From Puccinia triticina (lineage: Eukaryota; Basidiomycota; Pucciniomycetes; Pucciniales; Pucciniaceae), in assembly GCF_026914185.1 (NCBI RefSeq), contig NC_070575.1, positions 1,550,001-1,614,000 of the forward strand: a stretch of 64,000 nt of DNA, given 5' to 3'. The notes under the pieces are model-generated. The model was given only the letters and a program-made list of their open reading frames with translations, searched no databases and was not told where the DNA came from. The translations under genes were made by a program, and so were the position numbers. Position 1 is the stretch's first letter. Each line of letters begins with the position of its first letter. Shown piece after piece: positions 42,844-55,963 of this stretch.

Positions 42844-45193
42844 ATGTCTTCAACATTCTGTCTTGGCCAATTTATCATCACCTTGCCTTCCACTAGGACT
42901 GTAACACTTACTTCTGATGTCCCTCAGGTAGCTTTTCTTCAACGAGGCCGACAGCTAGTTCACATATACTGCGCGCCACATAATTGCTTTGGAGATCTCA
43001 GCCGAAAGCAGAGTGAATATCTAGGTCCATTATTAGGGCCAGTTTCCAGCTGTTCAACTCCACCCACCCAACCAGAAATCCCTCCCAATGATGTAGCTCT
43101 GGTGAAGTTGCGTGCCTTTCTCGTGACCAAGAATTGTATACAGCCTCAGCTGAGGGGATGTGTCTTCAGCCGCTCGGAAAACATATCTCAAGTCCAATTG
43201 GCCTTTGAAGCTGCCGAAGTGGAACTAAGCCCAATCTGGAACTACAGCCCAGATGTTTTCTTCGCAATTCCCCACCTCACTGAAACCACTAGGGACTCAA
43301 ACTCCAGACCAGCACCTTGGCTCTCGACATCGCTTCAAAAGTGCAAGACAAGTATGAAACTCCATCAGATTTCCGCCCTAAACTTCCTCCTCAAGAATGA
43401 GGACTCCGAGAACAACAAGCCAGAAGCCTTGTGGTACCATCATGACAATGCCTGGCTTCGCGATTACTGCGAGAAAGATTCAACTTCTAGCGCAAAGGAA
43501 CCAAATCACAACAGGTCCCAGGGATCGATACTAGCTGACGATATGGGATTAGGAAAGACGTTAACAACCCTTGCTTTTATCCTGGCAACAAGTGATAACG
43601 CAAGAAATTTCCAACAAGCTGATCCCAACAAACGATCTGCAGCTACACTAGTCATCTGCCCTCTGGCAACCCTTTCAAATTGGAAAAACGAAATTGATCT
43701 CCATTTCAGAGATCACGCAATCCCTTATGAGGTTTTCCATGGAGACAATCGGAAGAGCCTTACTAGTGAAGACCTGCAGTCGACAATGCTGATTTTGACA
43801 ACTTACAAAATGATCGGAACGAGTGGTAACAAGAAACATCCCAACCAGCACAACATTGGAGCTCTAGATCTGTTCTGGTTCAGGATTGTATTGGATGAAG
43901 CCCAGTAAGTGAAATGATTCATGTGGACAATTGGCATACATGGTTCTGATTTATTTTTACGATGATAGCTTGATAAGGAATGCAGCAACACACCGAACCC
44001 AGAGCATTCAAAATCTTCAGTGCCAGTTTGTTCTTTGCTTGACAGGGACACCTGTCCAAAACCGATTGACCGACTTGCAAAGCTTGATTACGCTGTTGAA
44101 AATACATCCATGGGACGAAGAGTGGGTATGGAGGAGCTTTCTGGTCCCTCGAATGAACGTTGGTGCTCGAGAGGCAATCAAGACCTTAAGCCAACTCATG
44201 GAAGCTGTTTGCTTGAGAAGAACAAAGGATGTTTTGTTGAATCTCCCCGAGAAAGTGGAGAAATTCATACTTGTCAAAATCAGCTCCGAATGGGAGGAGA
44301 TTTCGAAGGATCTGCACCAGACGTTCATCCAATATTTTGGGAGGCTAAGAACAGCGGGGGAGCGATGGGATTCATCGGAGTTTTTCAGACAGTTGACAAT
44401 GCTTCGTCAATTTTGCAACCATCCATTATTTGCAAGATCAGAGATACTTCATCAACCAAAATGGCGATGGCAGGATTCAGGAAAGATTGTCCACCTAGTC
44501 GACAACCTGAAGGTCTTCTTGGGAGGAGTTTGTGGAATTGAAAGGACGAAAGCAGTGGTATTTTCTAGTTTCACTGGGTTTCTGGGGATGTAAGTTATGT
44601 TGTTTTGCTTTGGAGCATGGAAAGGGGATAGATGTTGATTCTGATTCAACCTTATAGTATTGAACGGGCACTTCAGGAGAACGGTATTGGATTAACCTGG
44701 CTTACTGGGGACCAGACAATCAAAAAACGTGATGAAAACCTGAATCAATTTCGAACCAACAGACAGTGTAATGTTCTCTTGGCCTCAATCCAAGCTGCCG
44801 GGGTAGGCATTGATTTGCGTTGCGCTCAGAATGTGTACATGATGGTAAGCCATAGTTGTTTTTTACAGGCATAGAAGAGAGCTAATAATACTACATCATT
44901 CAGGAACCGGGGTGGAACCCTGCAGCAGAAGTCCAAGCTGTCGACCGACTTTACCGCTTGGGACAGGGTCATCCAGTTCATGTATATCGATACTATCTAA
45001 AAGGGAGCCTGGAAATGAATATATATCAGGTTCAAAAGAGGAAAGGAGAGCTTGCACTGTATGTGATTTCTTGCTAATTTCCTTTTTGTACTTACTGATT
45101 TGAGAATGTCTCGTAAATAGGCTAAGTGTACCATTGGGGGGAAATGAGCAGTATGAATGTGCTCAGCTACTCATGAGCAATATGACAGCTTGA
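42844..45193 (+). CDS. SNF2-family ATPase (Rad5/Rad16-like), five exons
   Basis: Exons 42,844-43,904, 43,969-44,589, 44,658-44,844, 44,904-45,058 and 45,121-45,193, all GT-AG and in phase, give 698 residues with no premature stop. Motifs in order: Walker A LADDMGLGKT near residue 230; DEAH near 350, split by intron 1; LTGTPVQNRLTDL; then the C-terminal helicase half with VVFSSFTGFLG, LLASIQAAGVGIDL and the arginine finger region AVDRLYRLGQ. SNF2 enzymes use ATP to move on duplex DNA and remodel nucleosomes or strip proteins. The spacing fits the Rad5/16/HLTF group, without an evident RING or HIRAN domain. The gene lies inside the 22-kb element, 3'-to-3' with the next gene (37 bases apart). 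A role in opening chromatin for transposition is inference. Confidence 0.85.
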
Positions 45194-45229
45194 AAGTCGC
45201 TGAATGTAACTCACGGTGGACAGCAAGCC

Positions 45230-46335
45230 TTATCTGACTGTTAGCAATTCCGAGAAGTTGATGGTATCCATTGGATTAAGAAGATTTCTCTGGGACTCGG
45301 AAAGCGTCGACAAGTATTCGAGGGAGTAGCATTTCAACGAAAGATTACGAGGAACTTCCTTGAAGCCAGCTGGAGGAGATGTGGTTGAAGTCTGCCTGCG
45401 AGCTTCCAAGACAAAATCATGTACAAATTGGCGTCCTTTGGTGCTGGTCTTCTTCTGAATAAAAATCTGATCCAATTCTTGCGCAAATTTTGAGAACTCC
45501 GGTGACCTCCAGAGCAGAGGGATTTTGAACAGAGAGCGAGGGGGATTGATCTCAGTTTCAGAAGTAGCCTTGATGTTATCAAATAAAGATTTCGTGTTAG
45601 GGTTGAATGGGAGTGTAGAGAGCGTTTCTTGACGGTGCTGCGAGATCTGAAATGAAGAAAGAGCTTAGCCCACATTTTGGGCAAGAGAAAAGCAAGAATG
45701 TGGCATACCTGCATTCGTACTTTGGATTTACATTTGGATTTTTTCTTCTTGGATTTGTGCTGTTCTGAAAACTGACCCAATCGTAATCCTTTCTGCCTTC
45801 CAAGAAACCATCTGTGGAGAACGCCAAGCTGGAAGGATGTGTTTGAGGCTTCAACCGGATCCATGAAAAAAGGAGTAAATGTTCCAGCTGCATAGGCATT
45901 CCTCCAATGTTTTAGGATAAATTTTGCAAAAAGTTGGTTCCAGTGAGAATCCCATGGATGAGACCAGCGAAAAGTAACACCAGGAAAACAAGATTTTGAG
46001 AGGTCTTGGACAAATAGGATTCAAAAGATTGGGGATATCTTCTGTGAGGTGGGTAATGTTGAACCAACAGGAATGGGATCAATGGGCTGTATGAGAATGG
46101 AGTCTGGCAAGTTAGAGCCAATGTGGAAATCGTGGGCAGAAGGTGGGAGCTTCCATGCCTCTGAAGGAGTTTTCTTGCGGTCATATTCTATGTCTAAGAG
46201 AGCTTGCGTGAAGGCAGCAATACAACGACTAAATGATGATTTGGAATTGGGGAGGATTTTTGAGTATGCAAGATTAACTTTTGCAACACCAACAGGTGGT
46301 TTGCCATTGGCGAAATGAGTCTGGGATAAGGACAT
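45230..46335 (-). pseudogene. Unassigned element gene with one in-frame TGA
   Basis: Two exons on the minus strand, 46,335-45,709 and 45,646-45,230, joined by a GTATGC...TTTCAG intron, give about 347 codons. A TGA (complement at 46,021-46,023) lies in frame in exon 1; the frame is protein-like on both sides (before it SAHDFHIGSNLP, after it FRWSHPWDSHWNQLFAKF) and CGA would remove it. The middle has a strongly basic run (KSKKKKSKCKSK) that could be a nuclear signal. I do not recognise the family. Two CATGTACGCGCGTACATG-type palindromes lie 255-405 bases upstream of its start. Confidence 0.55.
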
Positions 46336-46589
46336 TCTGAAGTAAAGGAATCACAGGACAAAAGAGCAGAGTCAGGAGGGGGAAGACAAGAGGAGGTCCA
46401 GATTATATATTACACAAATCAGGTCGTGTCTAGGAAAGTGCAAAGGGATGAGGGGAGAGAGAAATTATTAATGTGAATGAAAGGCAAATGAGAGTTTATG
46501 TAATTGACAAAGGGCCTTGGCCAACTCAGAACTCAGTTTGGCTCTCATTTGATGAAAGGAGTTGTATTTGGTCAATTGAGTATCCCTCT

Positions 46590-46740
46590 CATGTACGCGC
46601 GTACATGGGGGTGACTTTGGGCAAATGCATTGCTTGTTCCAGCTTGGTATTACAATCTGAATATTTGGGCCCATCACATGTGAAAACACATAATCGGTTT
46701 TTTGCCCTCGAAGGTTCCCGCCCATGTACGCGCAAACATG
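46590..46740. promoter_or_regulatory. Palindromic sites 1 and 2 of the giant element
   Basis: CATGTACGCGCGTACATG at 46,590-46,607 (perfect) and CATGTACGCGCAAACATG at 46,723-46,740. Both lie upstream of the minus-strand gene ending at 46,335. Similar contexts (ccctctcatg / cccgcccatg before, g(g)tgac after) suggest copies of one regulatory or binding unit. A function is inferred from repetition only. Confidence 0.5.
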
Positions 46741-46949
46741 ACAGTGACACCCACCAGATCAAATATTGGAGAGTACATGAGCCGCAACCATTGCTATCTC
46801 TTCCTCATGAGAAAACACCAATACCATGTATTCTTTAGTCCCAACATCCAGCAGATTCAATGCCTTTCCTGAGTGTTAAGCCAAAGCAATATACCTTTGG
46901 TGTAAAATTCTGATCACTGTATAGCATAACCTAATATTTCCAGACAACG

Positions 46950-47755
46950 TCAATACATCAAAAATTGATTGCTAGCTGAAGTAGATTCCAAAAGCAGAGA
47001 CACAGACATGGGAAAAAGAATAGATTTGTCTGACGTGCGGGGGACACAAGCCATCTCATTGCGATACACAACCACAGACATCAGATAGATAGGAGATTGT
47101 GAATTTCTCACTTGAATCTGGATCAGAACAAACCAAAGATTTACTACCATCCAGACAGAGGAAGCACAGAACAGAACCAAAAACAGGAAACCATGAGGCA
47201 GTATTGTGGAATCCAGAGAGAGATAAGCCAGCTAGCTGTTGGTAGAAGGAACAGTTAGTTACAGGAAGTTAGCAGTTGTCTTTTGTTCTGATAACTTACG
47301 ATCAAACTATACCCAATCGTTTACCCTTGATCATCCTAAGAATGCTGGCCTGCTGCTGAGCCGCCCAATCCCCCTGGGGTGGTATCTGGCGTGGAAAACA
47401 TCAATGGTCCTTGTCAAATGTGAATTGAAAAATCAGCTCAGCAGAAAAGTAGAAGAAGAACTTGAGGCCAAATACCTTTTCCAAGACGGTTCCTTTTTGC
47501 ATCCCATATGGCCTTGACGTTTGGGATTGCCCATTCAGGAATACGCATATCTTGTGCTCCCGCTCTGATTTTTCCATCACACAAAATATACCAACGCCAA
47601 GCCTCATGTTCCCTTTCTTTGGTGTTGCTAATGTTTAATTGTTGCTCTTCATGAGAATCTGGCTCAAAAATCTTGAGTGATTCATCAATCATTGTCTGCA
47701 TGTCTTTGAGCCAAACAATTTGTATGGGAGATAGAATAGTACGAAAAGGTTCCAT
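46950..47755 (-). CDS. Unassigned multi-exon element gene, structure unresolved
   Basis: Minus strand. One exon-like stretch runs from an ATG near 47,755 to a GTATTT donor at about 47,475 (MEPFRTILSPIQIVWLKDM, then WRWYILCDGKIR). Another begins after a CCAACAG acceptor at about 47,235 (LAGLSLSGFHNTASWFPVFG, then VLCFLCLDGSKS). Their phases do not fit directly, so at least one small exon or a frameshift lies between, and the 3' end is unclear. No domain is recognised. Confidence 0.35.
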
Positions 47756-47800
47756 TGGTTGATGAGATGTTGGATTGAGATAAGATAGGTCCTCTGCCAA

Positions 47801-48443
47801 TTAATATTTTTTGTAATGGGGGAGGATGTCATTTCCAGAGTTGTGGACCGTGGGTACAACACCCTTTTTATGATGTAAAATTTTATAACAGGCTAACGCA
47901 ACCACAAATATGTGGATTCAGTTGATGCAGTCTTCTCCGAAACAGCATCTGAAGGCATGATGGTCGCGGGGTTACAAGGGGCATTAGAACTTGAGATTCA
48001 ATCCAACTGAAAAATGTACATCCAGTTCAACAAGGAAGCATCACAGGGTGAGATGAAGTCCGACCTGGGCCAGCTCCTCATGAAAATGTACTGAAGCACA
48101 TGATATGTACATATGCTCATCTTGCTATCTAAATGACTTGCACTTGTGCATGATTGTAGCACATCACATCAACTTGGTGGCTTGCATATTCTTTGGTCAG
48201 GTGGTGAGTCAAGATATGCACATGCAACTTTTGGGTGCCAAGTACGTAACTGTTTCCTCAAAACATTCATGAAAAAAGTAGATCTTGGTATCTGAGTAGC
48301 GATGATATAAAGCTTGCATCAACCAGCTTTCCCCAAATTATGTATGAATGTGAATTTTTTCCTCGTGTCCCATCAAATATCTAGAAGACGTCTGAAATTA
48401 CTCATTCCCAATCTACTTGAATTAAAACAAACAAACTCGCAAC
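47801..48443. other. Intergenic region before the transposase gene
   Basis: AT-rich, no supported open frame. It should contain the transposase promoter, but I cannot identify elements with confidence. Confidence 0.3.
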
Positions 48444-51400
48444 ATGCCTAAAACAACCAATCTCGTTTGCCATTGTGAATTCTATGGGTGCAACACCACG
48501 CAGCATGCAGAAGATGGCGGTGGAATTGTTCCTGGGAGGGTCTTGGGACGGAAAGACTATCAATTGCATCAGAAGAAAGCAACTATGCAACTCCAGAAGG
48601 AAGGGCCGAATCATCCGGAGGCACACCCAATGGGCTCTAATCCGATCCGGGTGAGTTGAATCACATCTGCTTTAAAAGCATAGTTAGATCTTGAGCTAAT
48701 CCAAGTTTGACCCAGACTGGTCTGACTGCCTCCACCTCTAATCCACTGGAAAACAACACGAGGAAGGCGCCACTTTTGGAGGAGCAGTTTTGCACACAGG
48801 TCATGATTCAGATGGCCCAATCTGTCTTAAAAGACAAACTGAGCAAAGATGGGTCCGCATCTTTCCTCGAGTCAGCAAGGCAGAACATCTCATTCTTGGC
48901 AGAGCTGTGGAGCACTGAGGAACGAATTATTGATGCTAAAGCAATGATCCAACAGATTCCCAAAACTAGAGATGCAGTTTTTCATCGACTTGGCCTTGTA
49001 CCAGATCTGACAACACAAATATGTTGCCAAAAATGTTTTGCACTCTACCCTCTGATAAAAGGAGACAAAAATCCTCCGATCACATGCACCCAGTCCTTCT
49101 TTTCCCAATATCAGGGGTATTGTAAGTGGGCTAAGTTGCAAGAAATCGTACCCAGATGTGATCAAGCCCTCTTCAAACTCGATAAACAGCAAGCATCAAA
49201 ACCAATTCGGACATACTCATACTTAACTCTCAAGTCATGATTGAAACAGCGGCTTTCTCAGAATTCTTTCGAGACCTTGCTAGACTCCAGCCTTCCCAAA
49301 ACTAGATGGGAACCACACCACAACATGGAAGATGTGTGGCATGGTCAAATCTGGCGCGAATTCCCCAACTCGGACGATGGAACTGGGATATTTACCCAGA
49401 ATTCTGGAAATCTTGTGTTCAGCCTATATCTTGACTGGTTCAATGCCGAAGGAACTTCAAATCTGGGGAAGCATAACTCTGTTGGAGCGATTGTCTTGAT
49501 CTGCTTGAACCTTCCTCCAAATCAGCGCTACAAGCAGGAAAACATATTCCTTTTTGGAATTATCCCTGGGCCCAACAAACCCAGTCTAGACGAGGTGAAC
49601 CATCTCTTACGACCGCTGGTGAATGAATTGAAAGAATTTTGGAATGGAGTCTTCTTTGAATCCACTGCTTCTCATGCTCAAGGAAGAACTATACGGGCTG
49701 TGATCTTTCCCCTGATCGCAGATCTTCCTGCTCTCCGGAAGGTTGCTGGATTTGGAAGTCACACGTCAATTAGGTTTTGCTCTTTTTGTATGTTGAGCAA
49801 GCATGAAATTGAGGAAACGGACACCACAAAGTTTACCCGGCGGACGAATGAAGAGCACCAAAAACATGCAAAACTTTGGCTTCAACTAGAAAATGCGACT
49901 GAACGTAAGAAGTTTGTGAAGGAACATGGCGCAAGATGGAGTGTGCTCAATGAGCTCCCATACTGGAGGCCAATAGAATTCTGCTCGATTGAATTGATGC
50001 ATGCCTTGATTTTGGGTGACTTGAAAGATCACACGATGCGCTTCATGTCATTGCCATCAGTCGCATCCAAGCTTAAGGATATTCAAGAGAAGGATGCGGA
50101 ATGGCAGAATGACCAGTCATATACCAATACTCCGTTTGCAACAAATTGTGTCCCTAACTCCACCAACAAGGGCAAGCGGAAATTATACAATATTGAAGAA
50201 TCAAATCAAACCTCTGAAAAACCAAACAAGCAAGCCCGTGCAGCCAAAGCCAAGCAAACACCAGCCACAACAACGCTAGGTCTTGGTCAAAGCAGAACAT
50301 GTAGTGGTGCTGGTGCAACATCAGATGGGTCATCTGCCCATTCCTATAGCCTGCGGATGCGGAAGAAGGCGCTGTGTGACGCGAATGAGGAGGTAACCAC
50401 CGATGCCGCAGATGAGAGTGGAAGTGATCACACTGCCACTCGTCCTTGACATAGAGCTCGCAGAGCTGCTGCATCACCAATTCCAGATTTCAACCAACCG
50501 AAACTCTTGCCAGAGGAGCAGGACATAGTACGGCGGACTATCTTGCATACAATTGTACCCTCTTGGATTGATAGGGTTCCACGCAACTTGGGATTGGCTA
50601 CCCACGGATCTTTAAAAGCAGCAGAATGGCTGATACTTTACAAGATCTACTATCCCATTGCCTTGATTCCTCTTTGGACCACAGCATACAAGGATTGCGC
50701 AACTGAGGAAAGCAAAATAAGGATATCCTCACTCCTAGAATCAACTACCTTGCTATCCAAAATTTCTCACTTCCTGACTCTCCCAAAGATCAAACTTCAA
50801 GATCTTGATGAGCTTGACAGTTTAATCTTGGATTATCGAAAGTGTCTTCAAAAAGGCTGGCCAGAAGCACCAAGCAAGCCAAATCTACATCTGACACAGC
50901 ATTACTCTGAATTTATCCGCCGATTTGGCCCACCTCGATCGACAGCAGCTTGGGCACAGGAAAGAGTTAATGGAATGTTGCAGAGGATGCCAACAAACCA
51001 TCACATCGGTTAGTCTCATGCTTATTTGTGTGTAATTATTGTCATTGTGAGAATTTAATTACTGAGAAGGTGACATGTGTATTGTACTTAGATGATATAC
51101 CGAAGACATTGATGAAGGAATGGCATATCAACTCAACATTCCAGTTAGTTCTCAAAGACCACACTGCAAAACACAACCGCGGCTCGGAGGACAACAATAA
51201 GAAGAAATCTACTCAGTTGAACAGAACTCTGATGTCAAAATGGAAGCGGGCGGTGGCTGGAAAGGAAGGTTCAAGGGGAAAGCTTGGTCAACATGCAGGT
51301 GTACCCCCACTTAACTCAACAGTTGATCTTGTTGAATACATCAAACTCAACGGCAAGACATTCACAACTAAAGATTGGCATCCAGCAAATTCCTTGGTCG

Positions 51401-51717
51401 AGTTCTACCTAGGGAAGGACCAGCGATTCGGTGAAGTGGAGCAAATTTTCCAATCGGAACAAACAGCTGGGAAAACTTGGTTGATTGTGAAACCATTCAA
51501 GGAAGTGGGACGGGAGGAAGATCCATACAAGGATTACCCAGATCTCAACTGCCGCTTAGTGAAATCTGATCACGACCTGACTGAGGTAATTGACAGTGAA
51601 AGGGTCATTGGACATGTTGCAATTCTTCTAAATCCGATCTCAACATTTGGTTTTGAAATACAAACAATGAGTGATGTGGGATTGGGGACAGCTGTAAGTC
51701 TCAACAACTACCATTAA
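48444..51717 (+). pseudogene. tnp2/Plavaka-type CACTA transposase with two in-frame TGA codons
   Basis: Exons 48,444-48,650, 48,716-51,008 and 51,092-51,717 form one continuous frame of about 1,041 codons. The N-terminus has a Cys/His cluster (LVCHCEFYGC ... DYQLHQ) as in the zinc-finger start of these transposases. The core has DWFNAEGTSNLGKHNSVGAI, then LNLPPNQRY, FGIIPGPNKPS, FPLIADLPALRK and LPYWRP, all typical of tnp2-like proteins of basidiomycete CACTA elements. The C-terminal exon includes SEFIRRFGPPRS and AQERVNGMLQ. TGA codons at 49,238-49,240 and 50,447-50,449 interrupt it. Both fit CGA-to-TGA change, and the frame is otherwise intact, so inactivation looks recent. The protein would have cut at the CACCAGG ends of this element. 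Confidence 0.8.
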
Positions 51718-52130
51718 AACGTGCTGGTCTATGTCTTTCTGATATTTTATTTGGGCTTTATTTACACATGAAGGGATGGGAAGGCCTATGCAACGATTTT
51801 TAGGCATAAAACAAAGGGGATCATTATTTATTTGTTAGCCACATGCTCCCTTTTTTTGAATTGCAACATCCGTATAACTGCATTTTCCTCCATTTGAGAA
51901 ACAAAGTGGAGCCTGCCTGAATTGCCCGGCAATTCCCCCAAATTTGTGTTCTGCTTATAACTCCATCCAACATGATTTCACGTTTTCCTTAAACTATTCC
52001 ATATCCTCAACCACCTCTTTTGCTTGATTTCACCAACAACACCTTTGCATTGTATACTGCAACCCGTCTATCATCTGCTTTTTGCCCCATAAAAATCTAC
52101 TAATTAGCTTCTTGATCCCAATCAGTCCCC
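51718..52130. other. Intergenic region, no gene
   Basis: Between the transposase stop and the next ATG. AT-rich with a CT-rich part just upstream of 52,131. Confidence 0.35.
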
Positions 52131-53832
52131 ATGCCTTCAGCACAAGATGAACAGAGCATATCTGGGAATGGAAACCAGGGAGATACATCTTCTTCTGTGG
52201 ATCCAGATGAAAGTTGGATTTCGGCGGTCGTAGATGGATTTCTTCCAAAAGCCCAATCAGTGGGAAACAGTTCTGCAATGGAAACCGGTCCTGATGGTGA
52301 GTAGCTACTTTTTGCTGTATGTATTTTCTTGCTGAGAAATGTTTTGAATCCGTAGGAGCAATTCCTTCAACACAACTGAACCAGCCATCAGCTTTGCTTG
52401 AAAAGTCTCGACTAGAACCAAAGTTTGTGGTTGAAAATGCCCGGCGCGCGAGGGAGGAGGCGGAGGTTGATGAGGACCATAATCGAGCTGAAAAACGGAT
52501 AAGAGGAATTGCGGGAAAACAGGCTCTGGCGGAACATTGTGATAAGATCTCTCGGAGTATCCAAACCTTTGTCAAGTTTTTTCTTGGTCATCCAACTCAG
52601 CCTCACGATTACCCAGCTTCTCCAAACGCTGAAGAAATCAAGGCCCAATACTGGGTGGAAAGAAGGACGGCTGAAATCAAGAAGCAACTCAATCGATTAC
52701 GCCTCACGTTGAAGGCTAAGACTCCGGCAGAGATAGAATACTTTGTCTCTCAGGCAGAGAAAGAAATACGGAAGAACATCAAGTCGCCCCCCTTTACTCC
52801 TGCTCTCTCAAAAGGCCAACATAAGGGCCTAGCCATCAGCTCTCAAACCAAGGCCGATGTGGAGAGGACTCTTGCGTTGGCCGGTATCTCAAGACTCACT
52901 TTTGACTGGGATACCCATCTTGGTGCGGATTTGCCTTGGAACTCCACTGTGGTCGAGGTTTTGGCAACCAAATCTATTGAGTGGATCCGTCAATCAATGC
53001 CCTTAACCGATCAGCAGGCTTCACAGGCCCAAGCAATAATCCAACAATGGTTCCATACTAAATGCCGCGAAATTCGCGAGTCCAGAAACATAAGCGGTGA
53101 CGATTACAAGAAATTGAAGGATCAAAAAGCCACGAGGGCACAATACCAACGATGGAGGAAGAAAGTCCGTACATCCTTTCTACTTCTCCTGTCTATCTGT
53201 AACTCATTCTGACAAAATATGTAAATATATATTTCCGTGTGTTAAAGATACGAGAGAACAGGTGCAAGATGCTTGGTCAAGTCCTAAAAGAGAATATACT
53301 ACTGGCGCACGTTGTTGAAAACAAGGAATGTGGCTCCAATATTGAAGATGGCAATCAGAACACGTTACCGTTAACCGTTTCCCCAAATTGGCGTAGCAGC
53401 CATCTCACCTCCGTTGTTCACTGTCTCGACAAAATGGTACAGGCACAGGCAGATCACCACAAGACTATTGCCACTAATCAGAAGATCTATGGCCGCTCCG
53501 CAACTCGAATCAAGAATTTCAAAGGCGTCAAGGGGGTCCCCAGAGATTTGCCGCGTGATTGCTATGCCAATGCTTGGTGGCAACTCCTGAGTCCTTTTGA
53601 GCAACAAACCATCTCCAAGGTCGAAAAAATGGGGCTGCCAGAGATTACCAAGAATCTCCAAACATACTGTTTCACCACCGCCACATCCACTGGTCAACAA
53701 TCCGCTTCTCAACTCCCAACTTGTAACAACAACAAACGGAGGTTAGAAGATGAATCTGGAAATGTTGGTCCAAGTTTAGCTCCCGGAGAGGGTTCGGTCA
53801 CGGCTGCCGGAGGGAGGATGAATGTTGATTAG
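52131..53832 (+). CDS. Unassigned element gene, 519 residues
   Basis: Exons 52,131-52,296, 52,356-53,164 and 53,248-53,832 are phase-consistent. The second intron starts GTCCGT, a weak donor. The protein is charged and mostly helical by composition: an acidic Ser-rich start, a basic Arg/Glu-rich region (RRAREEAEVDEDHNRAEKR), a middle part (GISRLTFDWDTHLGADLPW), and a C-terminal region (YGRSATRIKNFKGVKGVPRD, then ANAWWQLL). No stop interrupts it. I cannot assign a family. Location between transposase and the next gene on the same strand suggests it belongs to the element's core set. Confidence 0.6.
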
Positions 53833-54024
53833 CTTTATTTTATCATCTCACCCATTTCCATATCAATTTGCCTGTTGAAACGCTTATCATTGAGGGATGC
53901 TCCAGCTGCTGTGTTGTTTTCAAGATTACTTGGTAACTAAGTATTTTGTATCCATGGGGCCAGCTGTTTGTCACCTACACATGAAAAATATATACGGCAT
54001 TGATTAATGCTGAGATGTCCCTCT

Positions 54025-54167
54025 CATGTACGCGCGTACATAGGGGGGGGCTCATCCTGCCAGAAGCTATCATGATTTGAGATAACCTGATATATACTCA
54101 GTCAATTCGGTACAACTGCGGGACCGGAAGTGAGTCTGATGTCCACTCTAATGTACGCGCGTACATG
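54025..54167. promoter_or_regulatory. Palindromic sites 3 and 4 of the giant element
   Basis: CATGTACGCGCGTACATA at 54,025-54,042 and AATGTACGCGCGTACATG at 54,150-54,167, both preceded by (g)atgtcc. They lie between two plus-strand genes, 565-700 bases upstream of the ATG at 54,733. Confidence 0.5.
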
Positions 54168-54732
54168 AGTTTGCACCAACTTCAGAAATCCTTGAAGTTC
54201 ACTTGTGCATGGGACCTCACCTGACTTATCCAAATGTCTCTGCCAGTTGCCCAGAATCCTGTAATTAAGATCATTGCTCCAGATCTGGGCAGTTCCATGA
54301 ATAATCTGAGTAACAGTCTAATGAAGTTATTTGAACATTACAGCTGTCCTGATCACTTCATCATGCGCATGACTGTTGACTGCAAAACGTCTCCTACCAA
54401 AACCATGAATTGGCACATCACAAACTTTACACATTACAGCCTGAGGAATCTATTGTCTAAGTCAAAACCATGCTTAGTCTGGTTTTGGTTATACCAAATA
54501 GATCCGTCAGCAAATCTAATCACAAAGGTTGATTGTGGGTGGACAAAGGCTGAGTGAAAAAAATTTACACAAGGGGATCATTCTGGAATGAAATCGTCAA
54601 TATATAAGTGGCTCCTCCTCCTCTGCACTTTCACCTCATTCCTCCCCCATCATCGCATCATTTATTTTTTTGACCCCCCCACATCCTCAAAAACCATTGG
54701 CGAAATAACTACTGCTCTCAATTCATATTAAC

Positions 54733-55963
54733 ATGGCAGAGCCAGAGTCCAGAATTTCCCCTCAGCTTCCTCAGGAATCAACATCTCTGCAACCACCCCT
54801 CCCATCAGATGCTCCGACTCCACCACCAAGTAAGTCGATAGACTTATCCTCATGATCACCCCCCAGGCTGTTTCTCACTTTACCCATATCCCCCTAGGTC
54901 AGCAGGTGCTTGAAGCAAACTTTCCAGTCAAGATGTTACCAGCACCCACTTTTGAGGAGTTTGCAATTAGCAAAAGTGATCCCGGCGGCCCTCTTCCATT
55001 GAATCCTACCGAACCAATCCTCAATAATGAAATCCAGCAAATTACAGCGGAGGAATTTGGACAAACAATCCAAGCTGCTGAGCAAGCAGCCAAAGGGCTG
55101 AGAAATCTCAAGCTTCCCCGTAGTTGGAAACACCTAGTTGATGTCCTCGCTAATTCCATTACCAGCACGAAACGCAGTGAGTTCAAGTTTTCCCAGATTG
55201 CCCTCCCCATCCGGATGTTGCCTTCTCTTTTGACTGAAGCTCTTGCAAAGCCTGGGAGGAAACAGGCGAGATTCCGGACGATGAAGCCATCAAAATTGAA
55301 TCAATCAAACCAAGCTCCACATCACCTCAAACATCAACTGGAGCAACTTCGAGCAAGCCCCCCAAGAAACGAGCCAAAAAAGGTGCCTCTGGTCGGCCAG
55401 CCGACTTGTTGGAAAAGAATACCAAGACTCCAACAAACAGTAAAGATTCCAATCCAGCAGCTCTCTCAAACAAATCAGACACATCTCAGCTTACCATCCC
55501 AAAACATGCCCCTACCGAGAATCCAAACATTAACACCCCAATGGGTGCACAAGCAGCTCTTGCCACCATCAGAGACTTGGAACCGCACCACTCTCCGGAT
55601 ACCCCTGATAATGCTGTGCAGGCTTCACCAACTCTACCTGCCGACTCTCAAGTTGGACCTGTAGCTTGCGACTCAGTGGTTGGAAATCCAGAACATCATA
55701 TCCCGCCCGAATCCTCTCCATCAGCTGCGACTGAGACCAACAACGCGAAAGCTGGGGTCTCCAAAACTAATCTAGCCGCTCCGGTGGAGCCACCTGCACA
55801 CGGAACAACAACGGCCCCTCAACCATCCCCAACCAACCAAGTTCTGCAACCTTCCCAAAGTATCCCAGAAACCCATTCTGCTGAGAGTATTGTCGAAGAT
55901 TGCAGGAATATCAGGATCATGAAATTTGAGCACAACATGATATTCTTGATACCCAGTGAATGA
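54733..55963 (+). CDS. Unassigned element gene, Pro/Ser/Thr-rich with basic nuclear-signal-like run
   Basis: Exons 54,733-54,829, 54,898-55,176 and 55,251-55,963 (an alternative acceptor at 55,265 keeps the frame) give about 362 residues. The first third is helical (FGQTIQAAEQAAKGLRNL). The middle has KKRAKKGASGRPADLL, which resembles a nuclear signal next to an AT-hook-like GRP. The rest is low-complexity Pro/Thr/Ala. No enzyme motif is visible. Possibly a DNA-binding accessory protein, by analogy with second genes of CACTA elements, but this is inference. Confidence 0.5.

Noticed and set aside
49238..50449. TGA codons as evidence for a variant genetic code or selenocysteine
   Set aside because: Neighbouring genes end at ordinary TGA stops (for example 45,191-45,193) and a paralogous pair shows CGA replaced by TGA; mutation is the simpler reading.
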